A DNA stretch of 64,000 bases from Cellulomonas sp. PhB143 (GTDB lineage Bacteria > Actinomycetota > Actinomycetes > Actinomycetales > Cellulomonadaceae), in assembly GCF_003752595.1 (NCBI RefSeq), contig NZ_RKIJ01000009.1:310001-374000 (forward strand), given 5' to 3'. The position numbers and the translations under genes are program-made. The notes under the pieces were generated by a model that saw nothing but the letters and a program-made list of their open reading frames with translations, had not been told where the DNA came from and made no database searches. Shown here piece after piece: positions 1 through 12,780 of the stretch (positions within the stretch are counted from its first letter, which is position 1; each line of letters begins with the position of its first letter).

Positions 1-431
1 GCGTCGGCGGGGTCCTTCCCTCGTCGGCGAACCGTCCGCCGACGGCGCCCCGCTCGGCGAGGTCGCGGGCGGCCAGCACCTCGCGCGTGCGCACCCCGCC
101 CGCGTGCAGCGCGGCGAGCAGCTCGTCCCGCCCGACGTCGTCCGGCACGCGCCACCCGCTGTGCGGGTCGGCGCCGACGTTGTCGCCCCACGGCCGGTCG
201 ACCTGCTCGCCGAGGAATCCCCACACGACCCAGCGGCGCTCCATGTGCACCAGGTGGGTGAGCATCTCCAGCGGGGTCCATCCCGACGGCAGCAGGCTCG
301 TGCGCAGCTGCTCCTCGTCCCAGGCCGTCGAGCTTGCGCTCCACGACCCCGCGGTAGAAGTCGAGGTACGCCGCGAGCTGCTCGCCGGCGTCAGAGGAGT
401 CGAGGTGCGGCTCGTCGTCGGGCATCGCCAT
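1..431 (-). pseudogene. DUF664/DinB-type mycothiol-dependent enzyme, frameshifted and cut by window edge
   Basis: The reverse strand starts MAMPDDEPHLDSSD and reads well to ERKLDGL. It then loses frame at about positions 319-321. In the neighbouring frame it continues as DEEQLRTSLLPSGWTPLEML and HLVHMERRWVVWGF, the typical DUF664 (DinB four-helix) core with its conserved histidine helix. The two frames join cleanly if one to two bases were lost or gained in the run ctcgtcccagg, so this is a disrupted gene or a sequencing error. DinB/DUF664 proteins are typically metal-binding and mycothiol-linked in actinobacteria. The gene runs off the left edge. It is divergent from the phosphatase at 466. 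ATG at 431 or 425 could be the start. Confidence 0.7.
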
Positions 432-465
432 CCCCCGAGCCTAGAGCCCTGCGATACTGGCGAGC

Positions 466-1035
466 GTGCCTGCCACCGTCCTCGCCGTCTGCACCGGGAA
501 CGTCTGCCGGTCCCCGGCCCTGGAGCGGATGCTCCGCCGGGACCTGGACGACGTCGTCCGGGTCGTCAGCGCGGGCACGCAGGCCCGCGCGACGTCCCCG
601 GTCGACCCGCCGATGGCCGAGCTCATGGAGGCCGACGGCCTCGTGACGAAGGGCTTCGCCGCACAGCAGCTCACCGCGCGCGTGATCGAGCGGGCGGACC
701 TCGTGGTGACGGCGACGCGCGAGCACCGCAGCGCCGTCGTGCGCCTGGTGCCGGCCGCGGTGCGGCGCACGTTCACGCTGCTCGAGCTCGCCCGCCTGGT
801 CGGGACCCTCGACGCCGCGGCCCTGCCCCGCGACACCGTCATGCGGGTCGCGGGCCTGCCCGCGGCGGCGAACGCCGAGCGCAGCCGCCACCTCGGCCGG
901 CACGACGACGACCTGCCGGACCCGTTCGGCCGGCGCCCGCGCGTCTACCGCAAGGCGTACGAGCAGATCCGGGACGCCGAGGCGGCGCTCGCCGCCGTGC
1001 TGGCGACCGCCCCGGCGCACCGCAAGGGCGCCTGA
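466..1035 (+). CDS. low-molecular-weight protein tyrosine phosphatase
   Basis: A 189-residue cytoplasmic protein starting at GTG 466. The N-terminus carries the class-II phosphatase P-loop CTGNVCRSP, with the CX5R signature formed by C9 and R15. A C-terminal DPFG segment with D152 supplies the family's general acid. Such enzymes (Wzb/Etp/PtpA-like) dephosphorylate BY-kinases and related tyrosine-phosphorylated proteins. A tyrosine-kinase-like EPS protein is encoded 3.7 kb away, across mfd, so a functional pairing is plausible but inferred. At 189 residues it is longer than the usual ~150-165. It is convergent with mfd: its stop and the mfd stop are one base apart. Confidence 0.85.
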   Translation: MPATVLAVCTGNVCRSPALERMLRRDLDDVVRVVSAGTQARATSPVDPPMAELMEADGLVTKGFAAQQLTARVIERADLVVTATREHRSAVVRLVPAAVRRTFTLLELARLVGTLDAAALPRDTVMRVAGLPAAANAERSRHLGRHDDDLPDPFGRRPRVYRKAYEQIRDAEAALAAVLATAPAHRKGA

Positions 1036-1036
1036 G

Positions 1037-4690
<3,654 letters not shown>

Positions 4691-4779
4691 CCGAGGGGTC
4701 CTTCGCGGTGGGTCGACGCGGGCCGCACAGCACGGCGGGCCCGATCCGAGACCGGACCGGGCTGCAAGCGGATCTCAGC

Positions 4780-6198
4780 CTACGCCGCCGTCCCGGATCC
4801 CACGGTGGCCTTACGGCGGGCGTGACGTTGCGCGGAACCGCCGACCGGCCTCGAGTACGGGCCGGGAGTCACTGCGTCGCCAGTTGCACGAGTCAAGATG
4901 AATCCCTGGATCGGTGCCTGTACCGCCCGTACGTTCGCCGCGGCCTGGGCGAGCTCTCGACGGTCGACACGACCACTACCCACGACCATGAGGATTCCGC
5001 CCGCCTCCTTGGCAATGATCGCGGCGTCCGTCACAGGAACCAGCGGCGGACAATCGAGGACCACGCGCTCGAACCGTTGCCCGAGCTCGCCGAGCAGCTC
5101 AGCGAATGCGGGCGAAGCGAGCAGCTCTGCCGGGTTCGGTGGCAGCTCGCCTGCCACGATCACCTGGAGCCCCGTCGGACCCCAAGACTGCGTCACTGCC
5201 GCCGACGTCGCGCCTCCGATAAGAACGGTACTCAGCCCGACGGTGGAGTCGAGACCGAGATAGCGGCCGATCGACGGGCGCCGCAGATCAAGTTCGACGA
5301 GACATGTCGAGAGGCCGCCCGCCGCAAAGGTCAGTGCGAGGTTGATCGCGCTGAAGCTCTTCCCCTCGCCCGCGATCGCTGACGTCAGTGCGAACGTCTT
5401 GTGTGCTCGGCCGACCTCGACGTAGTTGAGGTTCGTCTGGATCTGGAGGAAGGACTCCTGGAGCATCGGGTTTCCCGACACCAGCAGCGGTCCGACGTCT
5501 TCGCGGCGCGACGGTAGGTTCGTACGACGAACGCGTGCAGTCAACCCGATCCGAGGCGCCTCGAGGATCTCTTCGGCCGTCTCCGGGCCGCGCACCTTCG
5601 TGTCCAGGCCCTCTCGTGCCGCGACAGCCAACGAGGCCATGACCAGGCCGAGCATCGCACCCAGGACCGTCCACAGCTTCGTGTTCGGCGACGCCGGCAC
5701 GGTCGGTGACTCGGCTTCTCGAATGGTGTCCAGAGTGAGTGCCGAACCGCCGTCCGGAAGCTTCGGGCCGAGATCCTCCGTCACTCCGCTCAGGCTCTGT
5801 GCTACAGCGTTCGCAATGTCCGCGGCCTCGTCGGGCGACCGGGACGCCGAGACGATCGACACGATGCTCGTATCGGTCACGGTCGAGACGGTCAGACTCT
5901 TTGCCAACGTGTCAGCGGTCTCATCCAGACCGAGATCGTCGATCACAGGATCGAGGACCACGGGCCGGGTCGCCAGGGCACTGATCGAGAGGATCTGGCT
6001 CTGCGAGTAGGCGTTGCCCTGAACGACGTCGGTCGCGGTAGCACCCAGGTTCGAGACGGCAAGAAGCTCGCTGCGCGCCTTATAGGTAGGCGTCACGATC
6101 TGCGTCAGCACCAGAGCGACCGCGGTCCCGAGGATCAAGCCGCCGAGGACCACGATCCAGTTGCGCCGGAGGACGGATAGAAACTCCCCTGCAGACAC
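4780..6198 (-). CDS. Wzz/BY-kinase: polysaccharide chain-length determinant with tyrosine-kinase domain
   Basis: A 472-residue membrane protein, GTG start at 6198 preceded by GGAGGGG. An N-terminal Wzz domain is bounded by transmembrane segments at about residues 15-35 and 170-192. The cytoplasmic BY-kinase domain has Walker A AIAGEGKSFSAIN (about 273), Walker A' VELDLRRPS (about 299) and Walker B VVLDCPP (about 377). Walker A' has Glu where most family members have Asp. The C-terminal tail contains only one tyrosine (GPYSRP), not the usual Tyr cluster, so autophosphorylation may be reduced or use other sites. These proteins control EPS chain length and export. The gene is divergent from gmd across a 169-bp region with no other gene. 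Confidence 0.9.
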   Translation of the reverse strand: MSAGEFLSVLRRNWIVVLGGLILGTAVALVLTQIVTPTYKARSELLAVSNLGATATDVVQGNAYSQSQILSISALATRPVVLDPVIDDLGLDETADTLAKSLTVSTVTDTSIVSIVSASRSPDEAADIANAVAQSLSGVTEDLGPKLPDGGSALTLDTIREAESPTVPASPNTKLWTVLGAMLGLVMASLAVAAREGLDTKVRGPETAEEILEAPRIGLTARVRRTNLPSRREDVGPLLVSGNPMLQESFLQIQTNLNYVEVGRAHKTFALTSAIAGEGKSFSAINLALTFAAGGLSTCLVELDLRRPSIGRYLGLDSTVGLSTVLIGGATSAAVTQSWGPTGLQVIVAGELPPNPAELLASPAFAELLGELGQRFERVVLDCPPLVPVTDAAIIAKEAGGILMVVGSGRVDRRELAQAAANVRAVQAPIQGFILTRATGDAVTPGPYSRPVGGSAQRHARRKATVGSGTAA

Positions 6199-6367
6199 TG
6201 CCCCTCCAGTCCGTCGCGCACTGCTCAGGGACAGGTGGCCCCCCGAGGTCTCAGAGTATTACGAGCCCGCGTCGACTCCCGTACGAGACGGGGCTCGTGG
6301 GAGGGCCGAAGTGTTTTCACCCCGCCGGCCCCTACATGCCTCGGGCGAGCGCAGGTAGGTTCCCCGT

Positions 6368-7348
6368 ATGCCCAAGAAAGCGCTGATCACCGGGATCACA
6401 GGTCAAGACGGCTCCTACCTCGCGGAGCTCCTCCTCGACAAGGGCTACGAGGTCCACGGGATCATCAGGCGCTCCTCGTCGTTCAACACGGCGCGTATCG
6501 ACCACCTCTACCAAGATCAGCACGACGAGGGTACGCGCCTCTTCCTGCACTACGGCGACCTGACCGATGCCACCCGCCTGGTGACGCTCCTGGAGAACGT
6601 GCGGCCCGACGAGGTCTACAACCTGGCGGCCCAGTCCCACGTCCGGGTGTCGTTCGACGAGCCCGATTTCACCGGTCTGACCACCGGGCTGGGGTCCACG
6701 CGACTGTTGGAGGCGATCCGCACGACCTCGCTGGAGACCCGGTACTACCAGGCAAGCTCCTCCGAGATGTTCGGGGCCACACCTCCGCCGCAGGACGAGT
6801 CCACACCGTTCTATCCCCGCTCGCCGTATGGCGCTGCCAAGGTCTACGCCTACTGGATGACTCGCAACTACCGTGAGGCCTACGACATGTTCGCGGTCAA
6901 CGGGATCCTCTTCAACCACGAGTCCCCGCGCCGCGGCGAGACCTTCGTGACACGCAAGATCTCAGTTGCTGCCGCACGTATCGCTGCAGGCCTGCAGGAC
7001 AAGCTGTACATGGGAAACCTCGATGCCGTGCGCGACTGGGGCTACGCGAAGGAGTACGTCGAAGGCATGTGGCGCATGCTCCAGGCGGACGAACCGAGCG
7101 ACTACGTCCTCGCGACGGGAACGGCGCACTCCGTGCGCGACTTCCTTCGCTTCACTTTCGAGCGCGCCGGTCTCGACTGGCAGGACCACGTCGTCTTCGA
7201 TGACCGTTACCTGCGGCCCACCGAGGTCGACGCGCTCATCGGTGATGCCGGAAAGGCTCAGCGAGAGCTTGGTTGGAAGGCGCAGGTTCATGCCCCCGAG
7301 CTCGCCGACATCATGTTCGACGCCGAAGTCCAACGCCTCGCCTCATGA
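6368..7348 (+). CDS. gmd: GDP-mannose 4,6-dehydratase
   Basis: A 326-residue short-chain dehydrogenase/reductase converting GDP-D-mannose to GDP-4-keto-6-deoxy-D-mannose, the first step to GDP-L-fucose. The N-terminal NADP-binding motif is [17 protein letters not shown]. The catalytic Ser/Glu and Tyr/Lys set is present in [11 protein letters not shown] and [12 protein letters not shown]. The family signature [15 protein letters not shown] is intact. It is somewhat shorter than typical Gmd (about 345-370). ATG 6368 has AGGTAGG upstream. The stop overlaps the next gene's start by ATGA, giving translational coupling in a gmd-glycosyltransferase-fcl operon. Confidence 0.95.
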   Translation: MPKKALITGITGQDGSYLAELLLDKGYEVHGIIRRSSSFNTARIDHLYQDQHDEGTRLFLHYGDLTDATRLVTLLENVRPDEVYNLAAQSHVRVSFDEPDFTGLTTGLGSTRLLEAIRTTSLETRYYQASSSEMFGATPPPQDESTPFYPRSPYGAAKVYAYWMTRNYREAYDMFAVNGILFNHESPRRGETFVTRKISVAAARIAAGLQDKLYMGNLDAVRDWGYAKEYVEGMWRMLQADEPSDYVLATGTAHSVRDFLRFTFERAGLDWQDHVVFDDRYLRPTEVDALIGDAGKAQRELGWKAQVHAPELADIMFDAEVQRLAS

Positions 7349-8616
7349 GCATGCTCGACGGCGCCAGGATATTGATCGTCGGGATCAACTACTCTCCTGA
7401 ATCGACCGGAATCGCGCCGTATACAACGGCCACGGCACAGGCACTCACGAGTGCGGGCGCCGAGGTCACGGTGGTTACAGGCATCCCTCACTACCCTCGC
7501 TGGAAGGTCAGCGATCCGCGATATCTCGCGCATCGGACGATGCTCGAGCACATCGACGGCGTCCGGGTGCTACGCGTCCGGCACCATGTGCCGTCAACGC
7601 CGCATCTCCTCGGCCGCGCCCGGATGGAGCTCAGCTTCTTCCTAGGTGCAGTACGGGCGATCCGTTCGTGCTCGACATCGTTCGACGCCGTCATCGCGGT
7701 CACGCCATCGATCTCCGGTGCGGCCGCTGCCCTCGTCGCGCCTGCGCGACGCGGTCGTGGGGTCGTCGTCCAGGACCTCACCGGCGTCGGCGCGGCGGAG
7801 AGCGGAGCGGCCGGAGCAACTGTTGCTCGGCTCATCGCGAGAGCCGAACAGCGAGTGCTGAAGAGCTATGACCTCGTCGGTGTTATCGCACCGAGGTTCG
7901 GTGACGTTCTCAGTTCCTCCGAGCTGCCCCTCGACCGAATCGTTCAGGTTCCGAACTTCACCCACATCACTCCTAATCCAATCTCCCGCACGGAGGCCCG
8001 TGTCGCCCTCGGTTGGCCGACCGATGCGTTCACGGTCGTCCACACCGGAAACATGGGCATGAAGCAGGGCCTCGAGAGCGTCATCGACGCTGCACGCGAT
8101 GCCCACCACCGCGGCGTGCCCGTGCGGTTCGTGCTCGTCGGCGACGGAAACCAAGGCCCACAGCTGGCGCAGCTTGCCGCAGGGATCCCGACGTCACACC
8201 TCGAGCTGGTCCCGCCCCTGTCCGAGGACCGTTACCCGTTGGCCCTAGCCGCCAGTGACGCGCTGCTGCTCAACGAGCGCGCCGGTGTCCGCGAGATGTG
8301 CCTTCCCAGCAAGCTGACGTCCTACGTGGCCGCGTCGAGACCGATCGTGGCGGCGGTCGAGGTCGACGGCATCTCCGGTCGGACACTTTCAGGCGCGCGT
8401 GCCGCCGCTATCTGCTCTCCGAGCGACCCCGGTGCGCTCCTCGATACCGTCCGAGCGCTGGTCATGAACACCGCACGCCAGGACGAACTCACCACCAATG
8501 CTGCGCACTACGGCGCAGCGCACTATTCAGCGCACTCAGCAACCTTGCGCTACCAGGCATTCGCCGAACGTCTCCTCGATGACCGCCCCGACGCAATGGA
8601 TGAGAACGATGGATGA
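7345..8616 (+). CDS. glycosyltransferase family 4, WcaI/WbuB-like
   Basis: A 423-residue cytoplasmic GT-B enzyme. The start is ATG 7345, whose ATGA overlaps the gmd stop; ATG 7351 is an alternative. The N-terminus, [20 protein letters not shown], then [13 protein letters not shown], is characteristic of the WcaI/WbuB group that adds fucose or N-acetylfucosamine in colanic-acid-like pathways. The C-terminal donor-binding half has [12 protein letters not shown] and the acidic segment around [12 protein letters not shown]. Its place between gmd and fcl suggests it uses the GDP-fucose made by its neighbours. That substrate assignment is inference; the GT4 fold assignment is firm. Confidence 0.85.
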   Translation: MSMLDGARILIVGINYSPESTGIAPYTTATAQALTSAGAEVTVVTGIPHYPRWKVSDPRYLAHRTMLEHIDGVRVLRVRHHVPSTPHLLGRARMELSFFLGAVRAIRSCSTSFDAVIAVTPSISGAAAALVAPARRGRGVVVQDLTGVGAAESGAAGATVARLIARAEQRVLKSYDLVGVIAPRFGDVLSSSELPLDRIVQVPNFTHITPNPISRTEARVALGWPTDAFTVVHTGNMGMKQGLESVIDAARDAHHRGVPVRFVLVGDGNQGPQLAQLAAGIPTSHLELVPPLSEDRYPLALAASDALLLNERAGVREMCLPSKLTSYVAASRPIVAAVEVDGISGRTLSGARAAAICSPSDPGALLDTVRALVMNTARQDELTTNAAHYGAAHYSAHSATLRYQAFAERLLDDRPDAMDENDG

Positions 8617-9550
8617 GATCAACCGATCGGACGGCTTCTACGTAGCGGGCCACCGCGGCCTTGTCGGATCCGCAGTGTGGCGACACCTTCAGTCCGAGGG
8701 ATTTTCACGTCTGATCGGTCGCTCGTCGTCCGAGCTCGACCTTCGCGACCGCGCACAGGTCGAATCATTCTTCGATCGAGAGCGCCCGAAGACTGTCCTG
8801 GTCGCAGCCGCCCGCGTCGGTGGGATCCTGGCGAACAGTACTTATCCGTTGGACTTTCTCAGCGACAACCTGCGCATCCAGGTGAATCTGATCGACATGG
8901 CGCTCAAGTTCGGGGCCGAGCGGCTGCTCTTCCTGGGATCGAGCTGCATCTACCCGCGCCTGGCACCACAACCGATCCGCGAGGACGCGCTGCTCACCGG
9001 GCCACTCGAAGAGACCAACGACGCCTATGCGATCGCCAAGATTGCGGGCGTGCTCCAAGTACAGGCCGCCCGTCGCCAACACGGGGCCCGATACATCTCG
9101 GCGATGCCGACGAACCTGTACGGCCCGGGGGACAACTTCGACCCAACGATGTCGCACGTCCTGCCTGCGATGATCCGCCGTTTCGACCGGGCGAGCACCT
9201 CGGAGGCCCCGAAAGTAACTTGCTGGGGTACGGGGCGCCCGCGGCGCGAGTTCCTGCACGTGGACGACCTGGCGGCGGCCTGCCTGTTCCTCCTGGAGAA
9301 CTACGACGAACCCGAGCCGGTGAACGTGGGGTGGGGCGAAGACCTCTCTATCGCAGAGCTGGCAACCCTCGTCGCTGACGTCACGGGATATCGGGGCGAG
9401 ATCCTCTGGGACCCGAGCAAGCCGGACGGCACACCTCAGAAGATGCTCGACACGAGTCGCCTCACCCAGCTCGGTTGGACCCCTCAGATCAGGCTGCGGA
9501 ACGGGCTCGAGTCGACCTATCGCTGGTTCCAGGATTCTCCAGCCCGATAA
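8609..9550 (+). CDS. fcl: GDP-L-fucose synthase
   Basis: A 313-residue bifunctional epimerase/reductase that turns GDP-4-keto-6-deoxymannose into GDP-L-fucose. The Rossmann motif is VAGHRGLVGSAVW, the family box FLGSSCIYPR is present, and the catalytic Tyr-x3-Lys lies in DAYAIAKIAG. ATG 8609 overlaps the end of the preceding glycosyltransferase gene by 8 bp and has GGATGAGA upstream; ATG 8600 is a possible alternative. It is the last gene of the gmd operon. Its 3' end overlaps the convergent polymerase gene by 62 bp. Confidence 0.93.
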   Translation: MDEINRSDGFYVAGHRGLVGSAVWRHLQSEGFSRLIGRSSSELDLRDRAQVESFFDRERPKTVLVAAARVGGILANSTYPLDFLSDNLRIQVNLIDMALKFGAERLLFLGSSCIYPRLAPQPIREDALLTGPLEETNDAYAIAKIAGVLQVQAARRQHGARYISAMPTNLYGPGDNFDPTMSHVLPAMIRRFDRASTSEAPKVTCWGTGRPRREFLHVDDLAAACLFLLENYDEPEPVNVGWGEDLSIAELATLVADVTGYRGEILWDPSKPDGTPQKMLDTSRLTQLGWTPQIRLRNGLESTYRWFQDSPAR

Positions 9551-10970
9551 CGCTCGGCGGCGCATTCTTCCGTTCGCCGAGCCACCACAGCGAGGCGAGC
9601 ATCACGATGAGGATGCCACTCGCAGCGAGCAAGGAGCCACGTAACAGGATGATCGAATATGCCGGGAGCGTGGCCGCCGCGACCGCGAGGACAGATCCCG
9701 ACGCCAGCGCTTCGGGGACGCGCCGATCGATCGCCCTGATGAGGTAGCCGAGGCCAAGAAGCACAATGAGAGCGGCGACGAGACCACCATTGACGACCGC
9801 CTCGGCCCAGATCGGTGCGGAGAGATTCTGGAAAGTGTAGCCGCGGTACTCAGCGAGGAGGACCCCAGTGCCCACCGGCTTGCCCGGCCAGATCGAGCGC
9901 GGCACCCAGAAGAACACGACACCGAGCAGCTGACGCCCCCAGGTCGGCCCGTAGTGGCCGACGTAGGAGATTGAGTTCGCGATCTGCCAGAAGCCGTCGT
10001 AGTCGGAGTTGCCGGCGTACTCGGTGAAGAAGCCTTGGCGCTCCACCGTTGGCGACAAGGACCTTCGAAAGGCATCAGCAAGTGGGAACACCAGCAGGAA
10101 TCCCGCGAGCAGCACCGCGAATGTTGTTCGTGTCCTTGCTCGGGTCCCCATCCCTCCGCCGTAGACCAGTGCCGCATAAAGAACCGTCCCCGAGGTGAAC
10201 CTGGCACCACTGACGGGGTTGACGACGACGAGGACTGCACACATCGAGATCAGCCCTAGCAGGAGATATCCGCGTCGCGAAGCGGCGGGCCTCCCCTGTC
10301 GCAACAGGAAAAACCCTCCCGCAGCAACGAGCAACGGCACCCAGGCGAGTGAGGAGACCACTGCCGCGAGGGACTCGTCCGCGAAGATCGCTGCACGCGC
10401 GTCCTGACGTGCATCGCGAGCCTCGAAGAACGACCCGATCCCGAGGGACCCGACGTAGTAGATCCAGACGGTAAGCCCAGCTCCGGCCAAGATGAACGTC
10501 CTGGCTCTGCCCGGCGGCCGGCCATGAAGTCGGCGGTCCGACGCTGGCTCGGCACGACGCCGACGGATGCCGGCAAGGACTCCCCCGAGCTCGAACACGA
10601 TCAGTGAGCTACCCACCAGGAGCGCCGTGATCCAGTCGAGTGCAGGTGAGACGCCTGCCGTCGTTGGTGAGAGATCGTACGTGCGAATCTGGATCGTCGG
10701 CGCGATCCCCATGAAGATGTAGCAGAAGAGCCAAAACATGAAAGCGAACGGCGTCGCGCTCCCACGTCCCAAGATCATCGCCAGGCGAAACCCTGACCAG
10801 ACGATGATTGCCGACGTCACCGCCCAGGCTCCCGACCGTCCGGAGTCCTCAGTCGACGCGATCGCCAACAGCGGCACGACACCCGAGAGCAGCACCAGGC
10901 TTGTCATGGTCCAGCCGAATCGAGCTCCAAGTGTCGGGCGCGGCTTTCGCGTGATCTGGGCAGCGCTCAC
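9489..10970 (-). CDS. Wzy-like oligosaccharide repeat-unit polymerase
   Basis: A 493-residue polytopic membrane protein with about a dozen hydrophobic segments. It has a large loop containing GHYGPTWGRQLLG and FFWVPRSIWPGKPVG, which resembles the O-antigen/EPS polymerase family. It would polymerise lipid-linked repeat units on the outer face of the membrane. GTG 10970 overlaps the flippase stop by GTGA, so the open frame upstream of it is not part of the gene. Last gene of the operon that starts with the LamG protein. Wzy proteins vary greatly in sequence, so the role rests on topology, the WPGKP-type loop and context. Confidence 0.8.
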   Translation of the reverse strand: MSAAQITRKPRPTLGARFGWTMTSLVLLSGVVPLLAIASTEDSGRSGAWAVTSAIIVWSGFRLAMILGRGSATPFAFMFWLFCYIFMGIAPTIQIRTYDLSPTTAGVSPALDWITALLVGSSLIVFELGGVLAGIRRRRAEPASDRRLHGRPPGRARTFILAGAGLTVWIYYVGSLGIGSFFEARDARQDARAAIFADESLAAVVSSLAWVPLLVAAGGFFLLRQGRPAASRRGYLLLGLISMCAVLVVVNPVSGARFTSGTVLYAALVYGGGMGTRARTRTTFAVLLAGFLLVFPLADAFRRSLSPTVERQGFFTEYAGNSDYDGFWQIANSISYVGHYGPTWGRQLLGVVFFWVPRSIWPGKPVGTGVLLAEYRGYTFQNLSAPIWAEAVVNGGLVAALIVLLGLGYLIRAIDRRVPEALASGSVLAVAAATLPAYSIILLRGSLLAASGILIVMLASLWWLGERKNAPPSVIGLENPGTSDRSTRARSAA

Positions 10971-12202
10971 TGCGCGCCGCCTGGCCGTGATGTCGCTCGG
11001 CGCACCTGGACGACACCGATAAGCGCGCCCACGAAGCTTGCTGCGGCCAGACCGCCGGCGACTGCGGCACCGGTGCCGAGCGTGGCGGCGCCGGCACAAC
11101 CGAGCCCAACGGAGAGGACCGCAGCGACGATCTTCTGCGTCAAGAGCGGCCCAGCAGCGCGGCGCACTCGAAGGATCAACGAGGCTGCGGTTCCGACTGC
11201 CAGGAAGACATACTGCACCGTCGTGAACGGAATGACGCCGCGAGTCAGATCCCATGTTTCCCCGAGCAGCTCCTCGCCCCATGCACCGGGAAGAACCAGC
11301 AGTACTGCACCAACCAGCACCGAAGCGATCACCAGAGCAACGGCTACTTTCGCACCCGTACGCCTGTCATTTCCACGGGGTTCGCGAAGGACCGTCGGGG
11401 TCATCGCGATATTGACGAAGGCACTGAGCGAGTTGAGCGGCCCCATGAGTGTGCTTGCCCCACGAAGTGCGGCGGCTACCTGCGGTCCAGCAATCGCAAG
11501 AGAGGCCGAAGCGACGACGACCGAAGACCCGAGCGATACGAGTGTGCCCACCGCCATCGAACCCGCGACGGCGTCACGCGCCTTCATGCCGGAGGCGCCG
11601 TCGCGCATCGACGGGCGGATACGGAGGCAGGCCGCACCGACAAGCAGAGCCGCGACGATTGCACCCACCCAGAGTACGAGCACCTCGGTCGTCGACTCGA
11701 GGGGAAGCACGAATCCCGCCGCGAGAACGACGAGCCAGGTGATGTCGGACGACAACGCGACCTGCGGCCGGCCGACGGCCACGCCCGCGAAGCGCACGAG
11801 ATCCTGAGCACACATCATCGGTAGCGCGACAGCCACTACCACCGAGATCGTTGGCACCCTACCGCCGGAGAGCAGCAACCCACCGAGGCCGGAAACGACA
11901 GCCAGTGGTAGCGCAAGCACGATGACACTTCCCAGCACCTCTTTAGCGAGCCGCCGGGCACGCTCGACGTCATGAGTCATGGTGAGCCGCGTCCCGAGAT
12001 AAGAACGGCACACGCCCAGCAGCAGTACGGCGAGCGAGTAGTTCACGGAGAAGTACCCGAACTCCGTCGACGGGAGCGTTCGCGCAACGAGCAGTACGGC
12101 AAGCACGTTGGAGAGGCTCGAGGCTCCCTGATCGGCTAGAGACAGGACGAGCCGTCCCCGCCGACGACCCGAGGGAACGGCGGGATCGAGTTCAGCGGTC
12201 AC
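10967..12202 (-). CDS. Wzx-like polysaccharide flippase (MATE/MOP superfamily)
   Basis: A 411-residue protein with about 12 predicted membrane helices, starting near LSLADQGASSLSNVLAVLLV. This N-terminal pattern, a first helix followed by VARTLPSTEFGYFSV, is typical of polysaccharide biosynthesis flippases (RfbX/Wzx). It would translocate lipid-linked repeat units across the membrane. GTG 12202 overlaps the acetyltransferase stop by GTGA, and its own stop overlaps the polymerase start in the same way. Together with the polymerase and the Wzz/BY-kinase it defines a Wzy-dependent pathway. Confidence 0.82.
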   Translation of the reverse strand: MTAELDPAVPSGRRRGRLVLSLADQGASSLSNVLAVLLVARTLPSTEFGYFSVNYSLAVLLLGVCRSYLGTRLTMTHDVERARRLAKEVLGSVIVLALPLAVVSGLGGLLLSGGRVPTISVVVAVALPMMCAQDLVRFAGVAVGRPQVALSSDITWLVVLAAGFVLPLESTTEVLVLWVGAIVAALLVGAACLRIRPSMRDGASGMKARDAVAGSMAVGTLVSLGSSVVVASASLAIAGPQVAAALRGASTLMGPLNSLSAFVNIAMTPTVLREPRGNDRRTGAKVAVALVIASVLVGAVLLVLPGAWGEELLGETWDLTRGVIPFTTVQYVFLAVGTAASLILRVRRAAGPLLTQKIVAAVLSVGLGCAGAATLGTGAAVAGGLAAASFVGALIGVVQVRRATSRPGGAQ

Positions 12203-12780
12203 GCTTCGCCGTCGGCATCGATTTCGGGAAAGCGCGGCACTGTCGCCCCGCTCGGCGGGCTCTTGACGATGACCCCGGGCGCTACGTGGCGACTGATGAC
12301 GTTCCCGGGCGCCACCACAGCTGACCTACCGATCTCGACACCGCCGAGCACGATGCAACGAGTAGTGATCCAAGCGCCGGCCCGGACGGTGACCGGGCCG
12401 GTCACCACGCGCATGTCTGAACGCACATCGTGGCTGCCGGTCGTGATGAACGACTCCTGAGAAACAACGACGTCGTGTTCAATGAGCACCTTGTCGCGAT
12501 TGCTGATCCACACGCCTTCGCCGATCCAGCAGTCGTTCCCGATCTCCAGATTCCATGGAAATCGAACACGCGTTCGAGGCCGAAAGACCACTCGTTCGCC
12601 GATTCGCGCACCGAATGCCCTCAAGGCCGCGACACGGACGCGCGAGCTGAGCTGCAGGCTGTTGGTGACGAACACACGCTCCGTAAGCAGCCACAGGAGC
12701 CTCACGGTCAGCGGCCGGCCAGGACCGAGCTCTGGCGGGGGGACGTCGCGGAGCGGCACGACAGAGATCTCATCGCTCAT
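12199..12780 (-). CDS. WcaF-like left-handed beta-helix O-acetyltransferase
   Basis: A 193-residue hexapeptide-repeat protein. The N-terminal helix region is followed by coils such as ARIGERVVFRPRTRVRFPW and IGNDCWIGEGVWI. The acceptor loop ITTGSHDVRSDM carries the expected catalytic histidine. The layout matches colanic-acid acetyltransferase WcaF. It likely O-acetylates an EPS sugar with acetyl-CoA in the cytoplasm. ATG 12780 overlaps the previous glycosyltransferase stop (ATGA). Confidence 0.85.
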   Translation of the reverse strand: MSDEISVVPLRDVPPPELGPGRPLTVRLLWLLTERVFVTNSLQLSSRVRVAALRAFGARIGERVVFRPRTRVRFPWNLEIGNDCWIGEGVWISNRDKVLIEHDVVVSQESFITTGSHDVRSDMRVVTGPVTVRAGAWITTRCIVLGGVEIGRSAVVAPGNVISRHVAPGVIVKSPPSGATVPRFPEIDADGEA

